Of a DNA stretch of 53,355 nt, positions 1 through 8,055 are shown in pieces. A model generated the notes under the pieces. The model ran no database searches, was not told the origin of the DNA, and saw nothing but the letters and a program-made list of their open reading frames with translations. The DNA is taken from assembly GCA_012520255.1 (NCBI GenBank), contig JAAYOQ010000011.1, forward strand, positions 1-53,355, given 5' to 3'. Made by a program: the position numbers and the translations under genes. Positions within the stretch are counted from its first letter, which is position 1. Every line of letters begins with the position of its first letter. The DNA is from Erysipelotrichia bacterium (GTDB taxonomy: Bacteria > Bacillota_I > Bacilli_A > Erysipelotrichales > Erysipelotrichaceae).

Positions 1-246
1 AAGTGGAATGGGAGAAAAAATCGAAAAATCATACGGATTATTATGGACAGAACGGAAACGAACTGTATTCAAACGTCTATTTTAAACGGTTTCGCACCTA
101 TCGAACAATCGGATAAGAAGAGTGGGAGTGAGACCGTTGTGTTTATGACTATAATTATAAAATCTAGTAAAATGTTTTTAATATATTGAATATAGTTTTA
201 TAAAAAAATAATAATTTATCTTAAAGTTTGATATGGGAGAATAATA
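1..246. other. Left-edge stretch, no gene assigned
   Basis: The first ~150 bases are clearly richer in G+C than what follows. Two short frames run in from the window edge: one from base 2 to a TAA at 83-85, and one from base 3 to a TAA at 114-116. Either could be the last codons of a gene cut by the window, but neither tail is recognisable. Bases 150-246 are AT-rich leader for the next gene, with GGGAG at about 235 as its ribosome binding site. Confidence 0.3.
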
Positions 247-1293
247 ATGGATAATGATTATGTGCCAAAAATAATTAATGAAAGAAGAACTGTGAGTACT
301 ATAATAGATGATATTTTAAATTATAAAAAAATTTATGAAGAAGTTTTTAATGAGTCTTTTGATAAAGAAGAAACTCTATATTTTAGAGGTGAAAGTAGGC
401 ACTTTGATATGAGAACACCATCTCTTTATTTAAATGAAAAATTAACGATGCATGGCAGTGAGTATTACTATAGAACTTTAATGAATGAATTAGGCGCTAA
501 TGATTACGAGTATAATACTTCTTTAGCGAGAATGATGTCTGAATTACAGCATTACGGCGCAAAAACTAGAATGTTAGATATTACTAAAAACCCATTAGTT
601 GCATTATATTTTGCTGTGGAAAAAGATGATAAAGAACCTGGATACGTTTATTTGTTTCATAGTAAAAATGACGAAAAGTTTGATACAGGACATACGGTAG
701 CTATAAAAACAGCAATGAGTTTAATGCCACAAAATGTAATAAATGAATTTTTTGATGCTTGCGAAAAAATAATAAAAAATAATAGATATATTGTTGATGA
801 TATAAAAAAACTAAGTTTAGAAGAAATAGAGAATTTAGAAAACAGAAAAGAAATAATTGAACCTATCCAAGAGTATATAAAATTAATTAATCAAAGAGCT
901 AGGACAAGAGAGACGTTAAAATTTCCTATAAAAATTTATGAAGATTTAAAAGTTGCTCATATAGTTAGTCCTTCAAAGATAACTGATAGAATTAGACAAC
1001 AGCAAGGTGCATTTATTTTTCCAGCATTTGTAAATACGAACAATAAAGAATTTGTTGATGTCCAAAAAGAGATTAATGATTCAATTAATAATTTATCTGC
1101 CTTAATATTTGCTAAAAAACCTAAACCAGATAATGAAACAAAAAAGAGAAAAACAGAAATTTTCAAATTTTCTGTAATAGAAATTCCTGGTAGATATAAG
1201 AAGACTATTCGAAACGAGTTAAAGATTTTAGGCTTTTCACCAGGATTCATTTTCCCTGATATAGAACATCAGTCAAAATCTATTTTAGATTAA
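247..1293 (+). CDS. FRG-domain protein
   Basis: 348 aa, soluble, no signal peptide or membrane segment. The N-terminal half carries the FRG domain signature: LYFRGESR at residues 44-51, then around residues 100-125 the second hallmark block, LQHYGAKTRMLDIT followed by NPLVALYFA. FRG domains (named for Phe-Arg-Gly) are of uncertain biochemical function and are frequent in phages and in bacterial defence or conflict loci. The C-terminal ~200 residues are charged, Lys/Glu-rich and unrecognised. It is followed by a 5'-deleted ATPase and then an AlbA_2 protein, so the neighbourhood looks like accessory or defence DNA. Family assignment is solid; any defensive role is inference. Confidence 0.8.
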   Translation: MDNDYVPKIINERRTVSTIIDDILNYKKIYEEVFNESFDKEETLYFRGESRHFDMRTPSLYLNEKLTMHGSEYYYRTLMNELGANDYEYNTSLARMMSELQHYGAKTRMLDITKNPLVALYFAVEKDDKEPGYVYLFHSKNDEKFDTGHTVAIKTAMSLMPQNVINEFFDACEKIIKNNRYIVDDIKKLSLEEIENLENRKEIIEPIQEYIKLINQRARTRETLKFPIKIYEDLKVAHIVSPSKITDRIRQQQGAFIFPAFVNTNNKEFVDVQKEINDSINNLSALIFAKKPKPDNETKKRKTEIFKFSVIEIPGRYKKTIRNELKILGFSPGFIFPDIEHQSKSILD

Positions 1294-1551
1294 TTCGTAA
1301 ATTATTTATATATAATAAAACTAGGATTATAAATGTTTAAAATGAAGTAAGTTTAAAAAAATATAAAAATATGAAATTTTTAAATATGTATATAAAAACT
1401 TTGCTAACATTTTAAACTTTGCTAGTTAAGAATGATAAAAATTTTCTTTTATACTATGCTTGTAAGCGGATAATATCTACTATAATACTTCAATATTAAA
1501 AACGTTATCCCACTAGTAATAAAGTATAATTTAGTCAAAAAAAGCTTTTGA

Positions 1552-2742
1552 CAAGTTAAGAGAAGAATTTGCGAAAAATTAAGGAGAAATTTAGAGAAAA
1601 ATCGAAATATTACTCAAATAAAAAGAGATAGAGAACTATTATCCAAATATGTATACGAATCTATAAAAGCGCTTAAAGATTTTAATTACTCAAAAGATGA
1701 ATTATCGAAATTTGATGTTGTTTTTGAAACAAAAGAGATTAAGGTAGCTGGTCATATATTAAGTATTAAGAACTCCTTTAAACTAACAGGAGAAGAGCTA
1801 ATAAATACAATTAACAAATATTTAAAAAATATATACCGATTATTAAATTTTCATCAGTTACAACCTTCATCATTTGAAAAAACAAAATTTTCTCAAAAAC
1901 CTAAAGTGGAATCTCATGAGGATTTTGCAAATAAAATATATAAGTCTATTGAGGACACGGATAAAAAAGAATATAAAATTATAACTAAGGATGGAAAAGA
2001 TTATGAAAAATTAAGCCCTGGCTGGAAATCCGCTGTAATTTTAGATTTAATTTTAGGATACGAAAATAATTCAGCGCCTATAATTATTGATCAACCAGAG
2101 GATAATTTAGCAACCGATTATATTAATCATGATTTAATCGATATGATTAAAAAGATTAAAGAGGATAAACAGATAATTCTAGTTTCGCATAATGCGACTA
2201 TCCCGATGCTGGGTGATGCTCAAAATGTAATAATTTGTGAAAATAATGAAGGAAAAATATTTATTAATTCTGCTGCTTTAGAATCAGAAGTTAAAGATAA
2301 AAAAACACTAGATTGGATAGCAGAATTGACAGATTATGTTGCTAGTGAAAAAAACACTTCAAAAATAATTGCCAGAGAAATGAAATGTTCATTAATATTT
2401 ATTGAATTTTTATATTTGTATTTTTTATCGAGAAAGTTAAATATTGATATTGAATTGCCTACTGTATTATATACGTATATTCCGTTTTTTGAAAACATAA
2501 ATTTAATGCTACTTGTTAAAGAAAGTGAGCGAAAAAAGGAAGTGCTTATGTCATATATTAGGAATGAAGAAAATCATAAATACTTAAAAAGAGAAGCAAG
2601 AAAAGTAGCAAACGAATTAAATAAAGTATCCATTGCCCAAAAAGAACAACTAATGAATAATTGGTCAAAAATTATTGAATTGATAAAAAAGCATGGATAT
2701 GAAGAGCTTGTTGATGTGGTAATAAAAAGTGATAAATGCTGA
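1552..2742 (+). pseudogene. TrlF-like AAA ATPase remnant (5' deleted)
   Basis: An open frame runs from 1552, just after a TGA at 1549-1551, to a TGA at 2740-2742. The first in-frame ATG is not until 1906, yet coding-looking sequence extends some 110 codons upstream of it. The downstream part has the C-terminal half of an ABC/SMC-like ATPase: SPGWKSA, a Walker B region PIIIDQPEDNLATD and LVSHNA. The PxIIDQPEDNLD block is typical of TrlF-type ATPases, which are normally about 900-1000 residues with an N-terminal PHP domain and a Walker A motif. Both are absent here. The gene therefore appears to have lost its 5' half. Initiation at 1906 would give a 278-aa protein with Walker B but no P-loop. 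Confidence 0.65.
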
Positions 2743-2753
2743 TTTGATGCCCC

Positions 2754-2787
2754 AATAAAACGACGCAAAAATTTACGTCGTTTTATT
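2754..2787. terminator. Hairpin terminator after the ATPase remnant
   Basis: A perfect 12-bp stem pairs 2754-2765 with 2776-2787 around a 10-nt loop, and the right arm contains a T-rich run. It separates the ATPase remnant from the AlbA_2 gene. Confidence 0.7.
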
Positions 2788-2825
2788 ATCGGTTTTATGT
2801 TATAATAAATCCAAAGGAGTAGCCT

Positions 2826-4079
2826 ATGAAAGAAAGCGATAAAAAGGAATTAAAAGAAATTGTAAACAATACTTTTTTAAAAACAGTTTCTGCTTTTGCA
2901 AATTTTAACAGTGGCCAAATTATTTTCGGAATAGCAGATGATGGAAAAGTTATTGGGATTGATAATCCGCAAAAAGCATGTTTAGATATTGAAAATAAGA
3001 TAAATGACACTATTAAACCAAAACCAGATTACTATATGAATATAAACAAAAATACCAATGTAATAACTCTTACTGTAGAAGAGGGCATTTTTAAACCATA
3101 TTTATATAAAGGCAAGGCTTATAGAAGACGTGGGACTTCAACTGTAGAAGTAGACCAAATTGAACTTAAAAGATTAGTATTATATGGTAACAACTTATAT
3201 TTTGAAGAGCTACCAATAGATTATTTAGACTTAACATTTGATTATTTATTGTCAACTTTAATTAAAAAATTAAATGTAACAGGACCGTCAATAGATTTAC
3301 TCAAAACGCTAGGATTATTAAGGGCAGATGGAAAATATAATAATGCTGCTTTACTTTTAGCGGATCAAAATAACTTTCCTGGAATTGACATCATAAAATT
3401 CGGTCCATCAATTAATGATATTGTGGAAAGAAAAACACTGGATGGAATTTCTATTTTAGAACAATTAGATAGAGCTGAGGAAATGTTTAAAAGATACTAT
3501 AGATTTGAGAAAATTGATGGAATGGTTAGGATGGAAAGATACTTAATACCTTTCGAAGCTTTTCGAGAAACGATAGTTAATGCACTAGTTCATAGAACGT
3601 GGGATATCAACTCGAATATAAGAATTGCTATGCATGATGATAAGATTGAAATATATTCTCCAGGTGGGTTACCTCCTGGTTTAAATGAAGAAGAATATTT
3701 AAATGGTTTTGTATCTTATTTGAGAAATCCAATTATAGCTAATGTTTTTTTTAGATTAGGAATTATTGAAAAATTTGGAACTGGTATAAAAAGAATAAAA
3801 GAATCATATAGAGAAATTATTCATAAACCTATTTTTACTGTTAATGAAAATAGTATTGTTACAGTCTTACCATCTGTTACAAAACTTATGAGTTTAACTA
3901 CTGATGAAGAAGTTGTTTTTAATCAATTTTCAGCAGGGAAAATTTTAGCAAGTAGTGATGTAGTGAATTTAACAGGATTTGGTAAAGATAAAGTTGTCGA
4001 TATATTAAATAAACTTATTGAAAAATCATATCTTAAAAAGATTGGTTCAGGACGAGGGACAAAATATGTAATTTTTTAA
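2826..4079 (+). CDS. AlbA_2 / Schlafen-type ATP-binding protein
   Basis: 417 aa. The N-terminus (residues 1-45) is an AlbA_2 (SLFN AAA_4) domain: ESDKKELK, then AFANFNSGQIIFGIADDG, the usual nucleic-acid-binding fold of this family. Residues ~245-330 match the HATPase_c_4 / RecG-like C-terminal module: ETIVNALVHR, IEIYSPGGLP, RNPIIANVFFRLGIIEKFGTGI. The last ~60 residues look like a winged-helix segment (SDVVNLTGFGKDKVVDILNKLIEKSYL). Such proteins are widespread putative regulators, often in mobile or defence neighbourhoods; the molecular role is unsettled. The start is well placed, with AAAGGAG at 2813-2819. Confidence 0.8.
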   Translation: MKESDKKELKEIVNNTFLKTVSAFANFNSGQIIFGIADDGKVIGIDNPQKACLDIENKINDTIKPKPDYYMNINKNTNVITLTVEEGIFKPYLYKGKAYRRRGTSTVEVDQIELKRLVLYGNNLYFEELPIDYLDLTFDYLLSTLIKKLNVTGPSIDLLKTLGLLRADGKYNNAALLLADQNNFPGIDIIKFGPSINDIVERKTLDGISILEQLDRAEEMFKRYYRFEKIDGMVRMERYLIPFEAFRETIVNALVHRTWDINSNIRIAMHDDKIEIYSPGGLPPGLNEEEYLNGFVSYLRNPIIANVFFRLGIIEKFGTGIKRIKESYREIIHKPIFTVNENSIVTVLPSVTKLMSLTTDEEVVFNQFSAGKILASSDVVNLTGFGKDKVVDILNKLIEKSYLKKIGSGRGTKYVIF

Positions 4080-4119
4080 TAGACTTATTGGAATTGGCAC
4101 TGGTTGGATAATGTAATTT

Positions 4120-4157
4120 AAAAAATCAATTCGCTATAATAATATAATTGATTTTTT
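4120..4157. terminator. Bidirectional terminator between convergent genes
   Basis: A 12-bp stem (4120-4131 with 4146-4157) is flanked by A6 on the left and T6 on the right. It can terminate the AlbA_2 gene rightward and the AEC permease leftward. Confidence 0.7.
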
Positions 4158-4189
4158 GATTGTAAAAATAATATAATTGCTAATTTTTA

Positions 4190-5092
4190 TCAGCCTAAAA
4201 GATAAACGAATATCGGAATAGTTAAAATACAAAAGATAGTTGTCAAACAAACTAATTCTGTAGCTCTCTTATAGTCAGAATTATACTTTCTAGCGAATAA
4301 TGCCACGTTAATTGCACTTGGTGAAGCTGCAGCTATCATATTGATGACTTTTAAATCATTAAATGTATCTGGTAATAAACGCATAATTATTAATGCTATT
4401 AAAGGGAATAGGATTAATTTATAAAAGGTTGGTAGTATTAGTTTTGGTAGATTTTTTCTAAAGTCAGTAAAACTGATATTGGCAACATATGATCCTAGCA
4501 CAAACATTGCCAGTGGGGTGTTAAGTGTTTTAATTGAATCTACTACTGTTAATATAATACCAGGTAGTTTTATTTGAGTAAAAAATATGAATAGACCGAT
4601 AACTATAGCGATGGTTATTGGTGTTTTTATGATGTTGTTAATATCGATTTTTTGTTCAGGAGAATATATTTTAACTGAGAAAGTCCAGGTGAATAATAAA
4701 TTAATAGCGATATAAGCTGAAAGGTAAAAAACAGCTTCTTCACCTAGGGCAGCTGATATCAGTGGCACCCCCATAAAAGCAGCGTTGGAAAGAGTTGCGG
4801 CACTTATATCAACGGGATTTTTTATTTTAAATATTTTTGTTAGAACAATAAAAAGTACATGGATAAAAACAGCAATCAAAAAACTCATTAGTAGTTTTTT
4901 AAGTTTTATCATATCAAATGAACTGTGATATGAACTAATAATTATTATTGGACTACTGACATATAAAATAATATTAGTTAAAGACTTTGCTCCTTCATCA
5001 TTTAACAGTTTAGTTTTCACTAACAAAAATCCCATCATTATAAGGATAAGCATAAATACTAATTGATTGAAGATGATAAGTACCAGTTCCAT
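4190..5092 (-). CDS. AEC-family permease (auxin efflux carrier type)
   Basis: 300 aa, almost entirely hydrophobic, with about ten membrane segments. The opening segment (QLVFMLILIMMGFLLVKTKLLNDEGAKSLTNIILYVSSP) and the half-repeat around PLAMFVLGSYVA are typical of the AEC/Mem_trans family, which exports or takes up organic acids such as malate or related anions. The substrate cannot be told from sequence. The start has AGGAG eight bases upstream. It stands alone on the minus strand, with no linked regulator or decarboxylase to hint at substrate. Confidence 0.85.
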   Translation of the reverse strand: MELVLIIFNQLVFMLILIMMGFLLVKTKLLNDEGAKSLTNIILYVSSPIIIISSYHSSFDMIKLKKLLMSFLIAVFIHVLFIVLTKIFKIKNPVDISAATLSNAAFMGVPLISAALGEEAVFYLSAYIAINLLFTWTFSVKIYSPEQKIDINNIIKTPITIAIVIGLFIFFTQIKLPGIILTVVDSIKTLNTPLAMFVLGSYVANISFTDFRKNLPKLILPTFYKLILFPLIALIIMRLLPDTFNDLKVINMIAAASPSAINVALFARKYNSDYKRATELVCLTTIFCILTIPIFVYLLG

Positions 5093-5205
5093 GTTTTTTC
5101 TCCTGTTTTGTTTTTAATATCTTGTGATAAATGTTTTCTGATAAGTTTTAATTTTTTCAGCACTATTGTTTCATATTATAATATTTAATGCTTTTTAATT
5201 CAATT

Positions 5206-5270
5206 GATTAAAGATTGATTAAAGATTAATGAGACGATAATGATTAAAGATTAATGAGACGATAATGATT
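5206..5270 (+). repeat. 25-bp tandem direct repeat
   Basis: Two identical abutting 25-base units (5217-5241 and 5242-5266). An 11-base partial copy (5206-5216) precedes them and the first four bases of another unit (5267-5270) follow. It lies in the 344-bp gap between the divergent AEC permease and the DUF6132-ccdA-tlpA operon. I see no other recognisable element in the gap. Confidence 0.85.
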
Positions 5271-5436
5271 TTTACGATGAATTTATTGGGTGATATTATC
5301 ACCGAAATATGATTGTTTATACTATATACTTTAGATGATAACATTTATATTGGATGTGTAAATGAACTGATTTATCATCAATTATGTTAACAAAATGTTT
5401 ATCATTAGTATCGATATTTAACAGGAGGAATAAAAC

Positions 5437-5637
5437 ATGAAAGATAAAAAGAAAAAATGGCTTCGTCCTTTAATCTTCACTGTTGTTGGTGGGGTAATAG
5501 GTTATGTTTATTATAGACTGGTTGGCTGTCCAACAGGAGGATGTATCATAACATCTAATCCATATATTTCAACAGCCTATATGGCATTACTTGGTTTTTT
5601 ACTATCAGGTGCCTTTGAAAAGGAGAGTGTTGATTAA
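5437..5637 (+). CDS. DUF6132-family small membrane protein
   Basis: 66 aa with two predicted membrane segments (residues ~11-28 and ~45-60) separated by a loop containing GCPTGGCIITSNPY. The paired Cys at 31 and 36 and the following TSNPY are the signature of DUF6132, a small family often found beside thiol-redox genes. It is the first gene of a tight operon: its stop overlaps the ATG of ccdA (TAATG at 5635-5639). An AGGAGG site precedes the start at about 5422. The context suggests a role in passing electrons or holding a thiol intermediate at the membrane; that is inference. Confidence 0.75.
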   Translation: MKDKKKKWLRPLIFTVVGGVIGYVYYRLVGCPTGGCIITSNPYISTAYMALLGFLLSGAFEKESVD

Positions 5638-6299
5638 TGCAATATCTAATTGCTTTTCTTGAAGGAATAATTACCTTTATTTCTCCTTGTCTTTTACCGA
5701 TGTTGCCGATATATGTTTCTTATTTTGCCGGTGGAGGAAAGCGAACAACTGGCAGAACTTTAAAGGGAGCTGTTGGTTTTGTTACTGGTTTTACAGTTGT
5801 CTTTGTTACTCTGGGAGCATTGGCTGGAACAGTGGGTAGCTTTCTTAAAGAATATAAGATATTAGTCAATATTATTTCAGGGTTGATAGTTATTATCTTT
5901 GGATTGAATTTTTTGGGAGTTTTCAAACTGAATTTATTTAAGGATAGTAATCGTTCTGTTAATACTGATAATATGGGATTTTTCTCAGCAGTAGTGTTTG
6001 GTATGGTTTTCTCAATCGGCTGGACACCATGTGTTGGAGCCTTTCTTGGTTCAGCACTGATGCTGGCTTCTCAACAGGCTCATGTGATTGAGGGAATGCT
6101 GATGCTACTGTTATATTCTTTAGGACTGGGAATTCCATTTATTCTCAGTGCTGTATTAATAGATTATCTAAAGGGTGCCTTTGACTGGATTAAGAAAAAC
6201 TATCAGGTTATAAATACTATCAGTGGTATTCTGCTTGTAGTGATAGGAGTGTTAATGGCTACAGGTATGATGAGTAAGGTTTTAGGATTACTCAGTTAG
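5637..6299 (+). CDS. ccdA: CcdA-family thiol-disulfide transporter
   Basis: 220 aa, six membrane segments. CcdA carries reducing equivalents from cytoplasmic thioredoxin across the membrane through two buried cysteines. Both are visible: Cys18 in FISPCLLPMLPIYVSYF and Cys132 in GWTPCVGAFLGSA. The length is normal for the short DsbD-beta/CcdA form. It overlaps the upstream DUF6132 gene by one base and is followed 13 bases later by a TlpA-type thioredoxin, its likely electron acceptor outside the membrane. No cytochrome c genes are nearby, so cytochrome maturation is unlikely to be the purpose. Confidence 0.9.
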   Translation: MQYLIAFLEGIITFISPCLLPMLPIYVSYFAGGGKRTTGRTLKGAVGFVTGFTVVFVTLGALAGTVGSFLKEYKILVNIISGLIVIIFGLNFLGVFKLNLFKDSNRSVNTDNMGFFSAVVFGMVFSIGWTPCVGAFLGSALMLASQQAHVIEGMLMLLLYSLGLGIPFILSAVLIDYLKGAFDWIKKNYQVINTISGILLVVIGVLMATGMMSKVLGLLS

Positions 6300-6312
6300 A
6301 AAGGAAAAGATT

Positions 6313-6879
6313 ATGAATAACAAGAAAAAACTATTTACAATATTATTGATATTTGCCTTGCTGATAGGTGGAGCCACTGTTGTATATAAAAAATTAAGTA
6401 ATTATGCTAGTGCCAATCAATTATTGGAAAATCAGCAAAATCAGAATAGTGATTCACCACAAAAAGAAAAAGCTCCTGATTTTACTGTCTATGATGCCAG
6501 TGGCAACGAGGTACATTTAAGTGATTTTATTGGTAAACCGATTGTACTTAATTTTTGGGCTAGCTGGTGTCCACCATGTCAGATGGAAATGCCAGACTTT
6601 GAACAGATGTATCTAGAGCTGGGTGATGAGATTCAGTTTCTGATGATTAATATGACTGACGGTTTTAGAGAAACACAAAAAAGAGCGATAGATTTTATTA
6701 ATGAAAATGAATATAGCTTCCCAGTACTTTTTGATTTAAAGTCAAATGCTGCCAGTATATATGGAGTACAGAATTTACCAACAACTCTATTTATCGATGC
6801 TGAAGGTAATTTTGTCGCATATGCTACAGGAGCGATTGATAAAGCTACTTTAAAGCGTGGAATTGATATGATTAAATAA
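6313..6879 (+). CDS. TlpA/ResA-like membrane-anchored thioredoxin
   Basis: 188 aa. Residues ~7-25 form an uncleaved or weakly cleaved signal anchor without a lipobox. After a Gln/Asn-rich linker, the AhpC-TSA/Redoxin fold carries the catalytic pair WASWCPPC (Cys86 and Cys89) and the cis-proline loop NLPTTLF. It should act on the outer face of the membrane, kept reduced by CcdA. The partner protein it repairs is not in the operon (no methionine sulfoxide reductase or peroxidase is adjacent). Start has AAAGGAAAAG upstream. Confidence 0.88.
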   Translation: MNNKKKLFTILLIFALLIGGATVVYKKLSNYASANQLLENQQNQNSDSPQKEKAPDFTVYDASGNEVHLSDFIGKPIVLNFWASWCPPCQMEMPDFEQMYLELGDEIQFLMINMTDGFRETQKRAIDFINENEYSFPVLFDLKSNAASIYGVQNLPTTLFIDAEGNFVAYATGAIDKATLKRGIDMIK

Positions 6880-6883
6880 GATG

Positions 6884-6914
6884 AAAACTTCGTCCGTGTT
6901 GTAAACGAAGTTTT
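6884..6914 (+). terminator. Terminator of the DUF6132-ccdA-tlpA operon
   Basis: A 10-bp stem (6884-6893 with 6905-6914) is followed by T6 ending at 6916, five bases after the tlpA stop codon. Confidence 0.85.
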
Positions 6915-7054
6915 TTAATGTTTAATGATAGTGAATGTTTTTAGATTTATAACAGGTTTTCTTATATAATATATAGGTATTCATTTTTTTAATGAATTAT
7001 TTCAGTCAAAGATATTTAAAGGATAGAAATTAAAAATATTTAGGAGGAAAAGCA

Positions 7055-7855
7055 ATGTTAGGAGCAATAATTGGTGATATTGTAGGTTCTCGTTTTGAAT
7101 GGTATAACCATAAAACCAAAGATTTTGACTTATTTACAGAAGAGTGTCGCTTTACTGATGATTCAGTAATGACAATAGCTATTGCCGAAGCAGTACTGAA
7201 AAGTGATTCTAATTTAGATAATCTAAGTGAAAATGCTATTACAAGCATGCAAAAATTTGGACGTAAATATCCTTATGCTGGTTATGGAGGGAATTTTATA
7301 CGCTGGATACACGCTTTAAATCCACAACCTTATAACAGTTGGGGCAATGGTTCAGCGATGCGTGTGAGTGCTTGTGGTTTTGCAGCAAAATCTTTAGAAG
7401 AAGCTGTTGAAATGTCTAAAAAAGTAACTGAAGTTTCTCACAACCATCCAGAAGGAATTAAAGGAGCAGAAGCTACAGCAGTAGCTATCTATCTGGCTAA
7501 AACAGGAAGTAGTCTTTCAGAAATTAAAAACTATATAAATGAGCATTATTATAAGATTGATTTTAAACTGGATGATATTCGCCAAGAATATCAGTTCGAT
7601 GTTTCTTGCCAGGGTTCTGTACCTCAGGCTTTAGCTGCTTTTTTTGAATCAAATAGTTTCGAAGATGCGATTAGAAATGCTATTTCCATTGGTGGGGATA
7701 GTGATACTATTGGAGCTATTACCGGAAGTATAGCTGAAGCTTACTATGGTATAAATGATGAAATTAGAAATACAGCGCTTAAATATTTAAATAAGGATTT
7801 AATAGAGGTTGTAATAGAATTTGAAAACAGATATCCAACTAAAGCAAAATTATAA
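7055..7855 (+). CDS. ADP-ribosylglycohydrolase family protein
   Basis: 266 aa. The DraG/ARH fold is recognisable throughout: GAIIGDIVGSRFE at residues 3-15, the metal-binding FTDDSVMT at ~33-40, NGSAMRVS at ~101-108, and the C-terminal GGDSDTIGAITGSIAEAYYG at ~213-232. These supply the Asp/Thr ligands of the binuclear Mg site, and all are present, so the enzyme should be active. It removes ADP-ribose from proteins or small molecules; the substrate is unknown. No ADP-ribosyltransferase partner is in the window apart from a distant FRG protein of unproven chemistry. AGGAGG precedes the start. It appears to be a single-gene unit. Confidence 0.88.
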   Translation: MLGAIIGDIVGSRFEWYNHKTKDFDLFTEECRFTDDSVMTIAIAEAVLKSDSNLDNLSENAITSMQKFGRKYPYAGYGGNFIRWIHALNPQPYNSWGNGSAMRVSACGFAAKSLEEAVEMSKKVTEVSHNHPEGIKGAEATAVAIYLAKTGSSLSEIKNYINEHYYKIDFKLDDIRQEYQFDVSCQGSVPQALAAFFESNSFEDAIRNAISIGGDSDTIGAITGSIAEAYYGINDEIRNTALKYLNKDLIEVVIEFENRYPTKAKL

Positions 7856-7995
7856 ATATTAAGAAAACTATTAAATGTTAAAATCCTATGACAATTAAGG
7901 CGACTGAATGAAGAAATGTTGTTTAGCTGTTGATATTATTTTCAATTTTAGTTAGAATTGATGAAAGATTTTAAAATTTATTGAAGTTTTTCAGG

Positions 7996-8023
7996 TTGAT
8001 ATATTTTGTAAAAATTGTAAGAT
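7996..8023 (+). promoter_or_regulatory. Probable sigma-A promoter of the ATP-grasp operon
   Basis: TTGATA at 7996-8001 and TAAGAT at 8018-8023 with a 16-bp spacer, about 30 bases upstream of the ATP-grasp start codon and its GAAAGGAG site. Confidence 0.5.
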
Positions 8024-8055
8024 CAGCATGAAAACTTTAAGAAAGGAGCAAGATT

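Noticed and set aside
5206-5270. CRISPR array or replication iterons
   Set aside because: The two copies abut with no spacers between them, and there are no cas or replication genes nearby.
7055-7855. DraG-type regulator of nitrogenase
   Set aside because: The motif set is the general ADP-ribosylglycohydrolase one; no nif or draT genes are present, so only the family name is kept.
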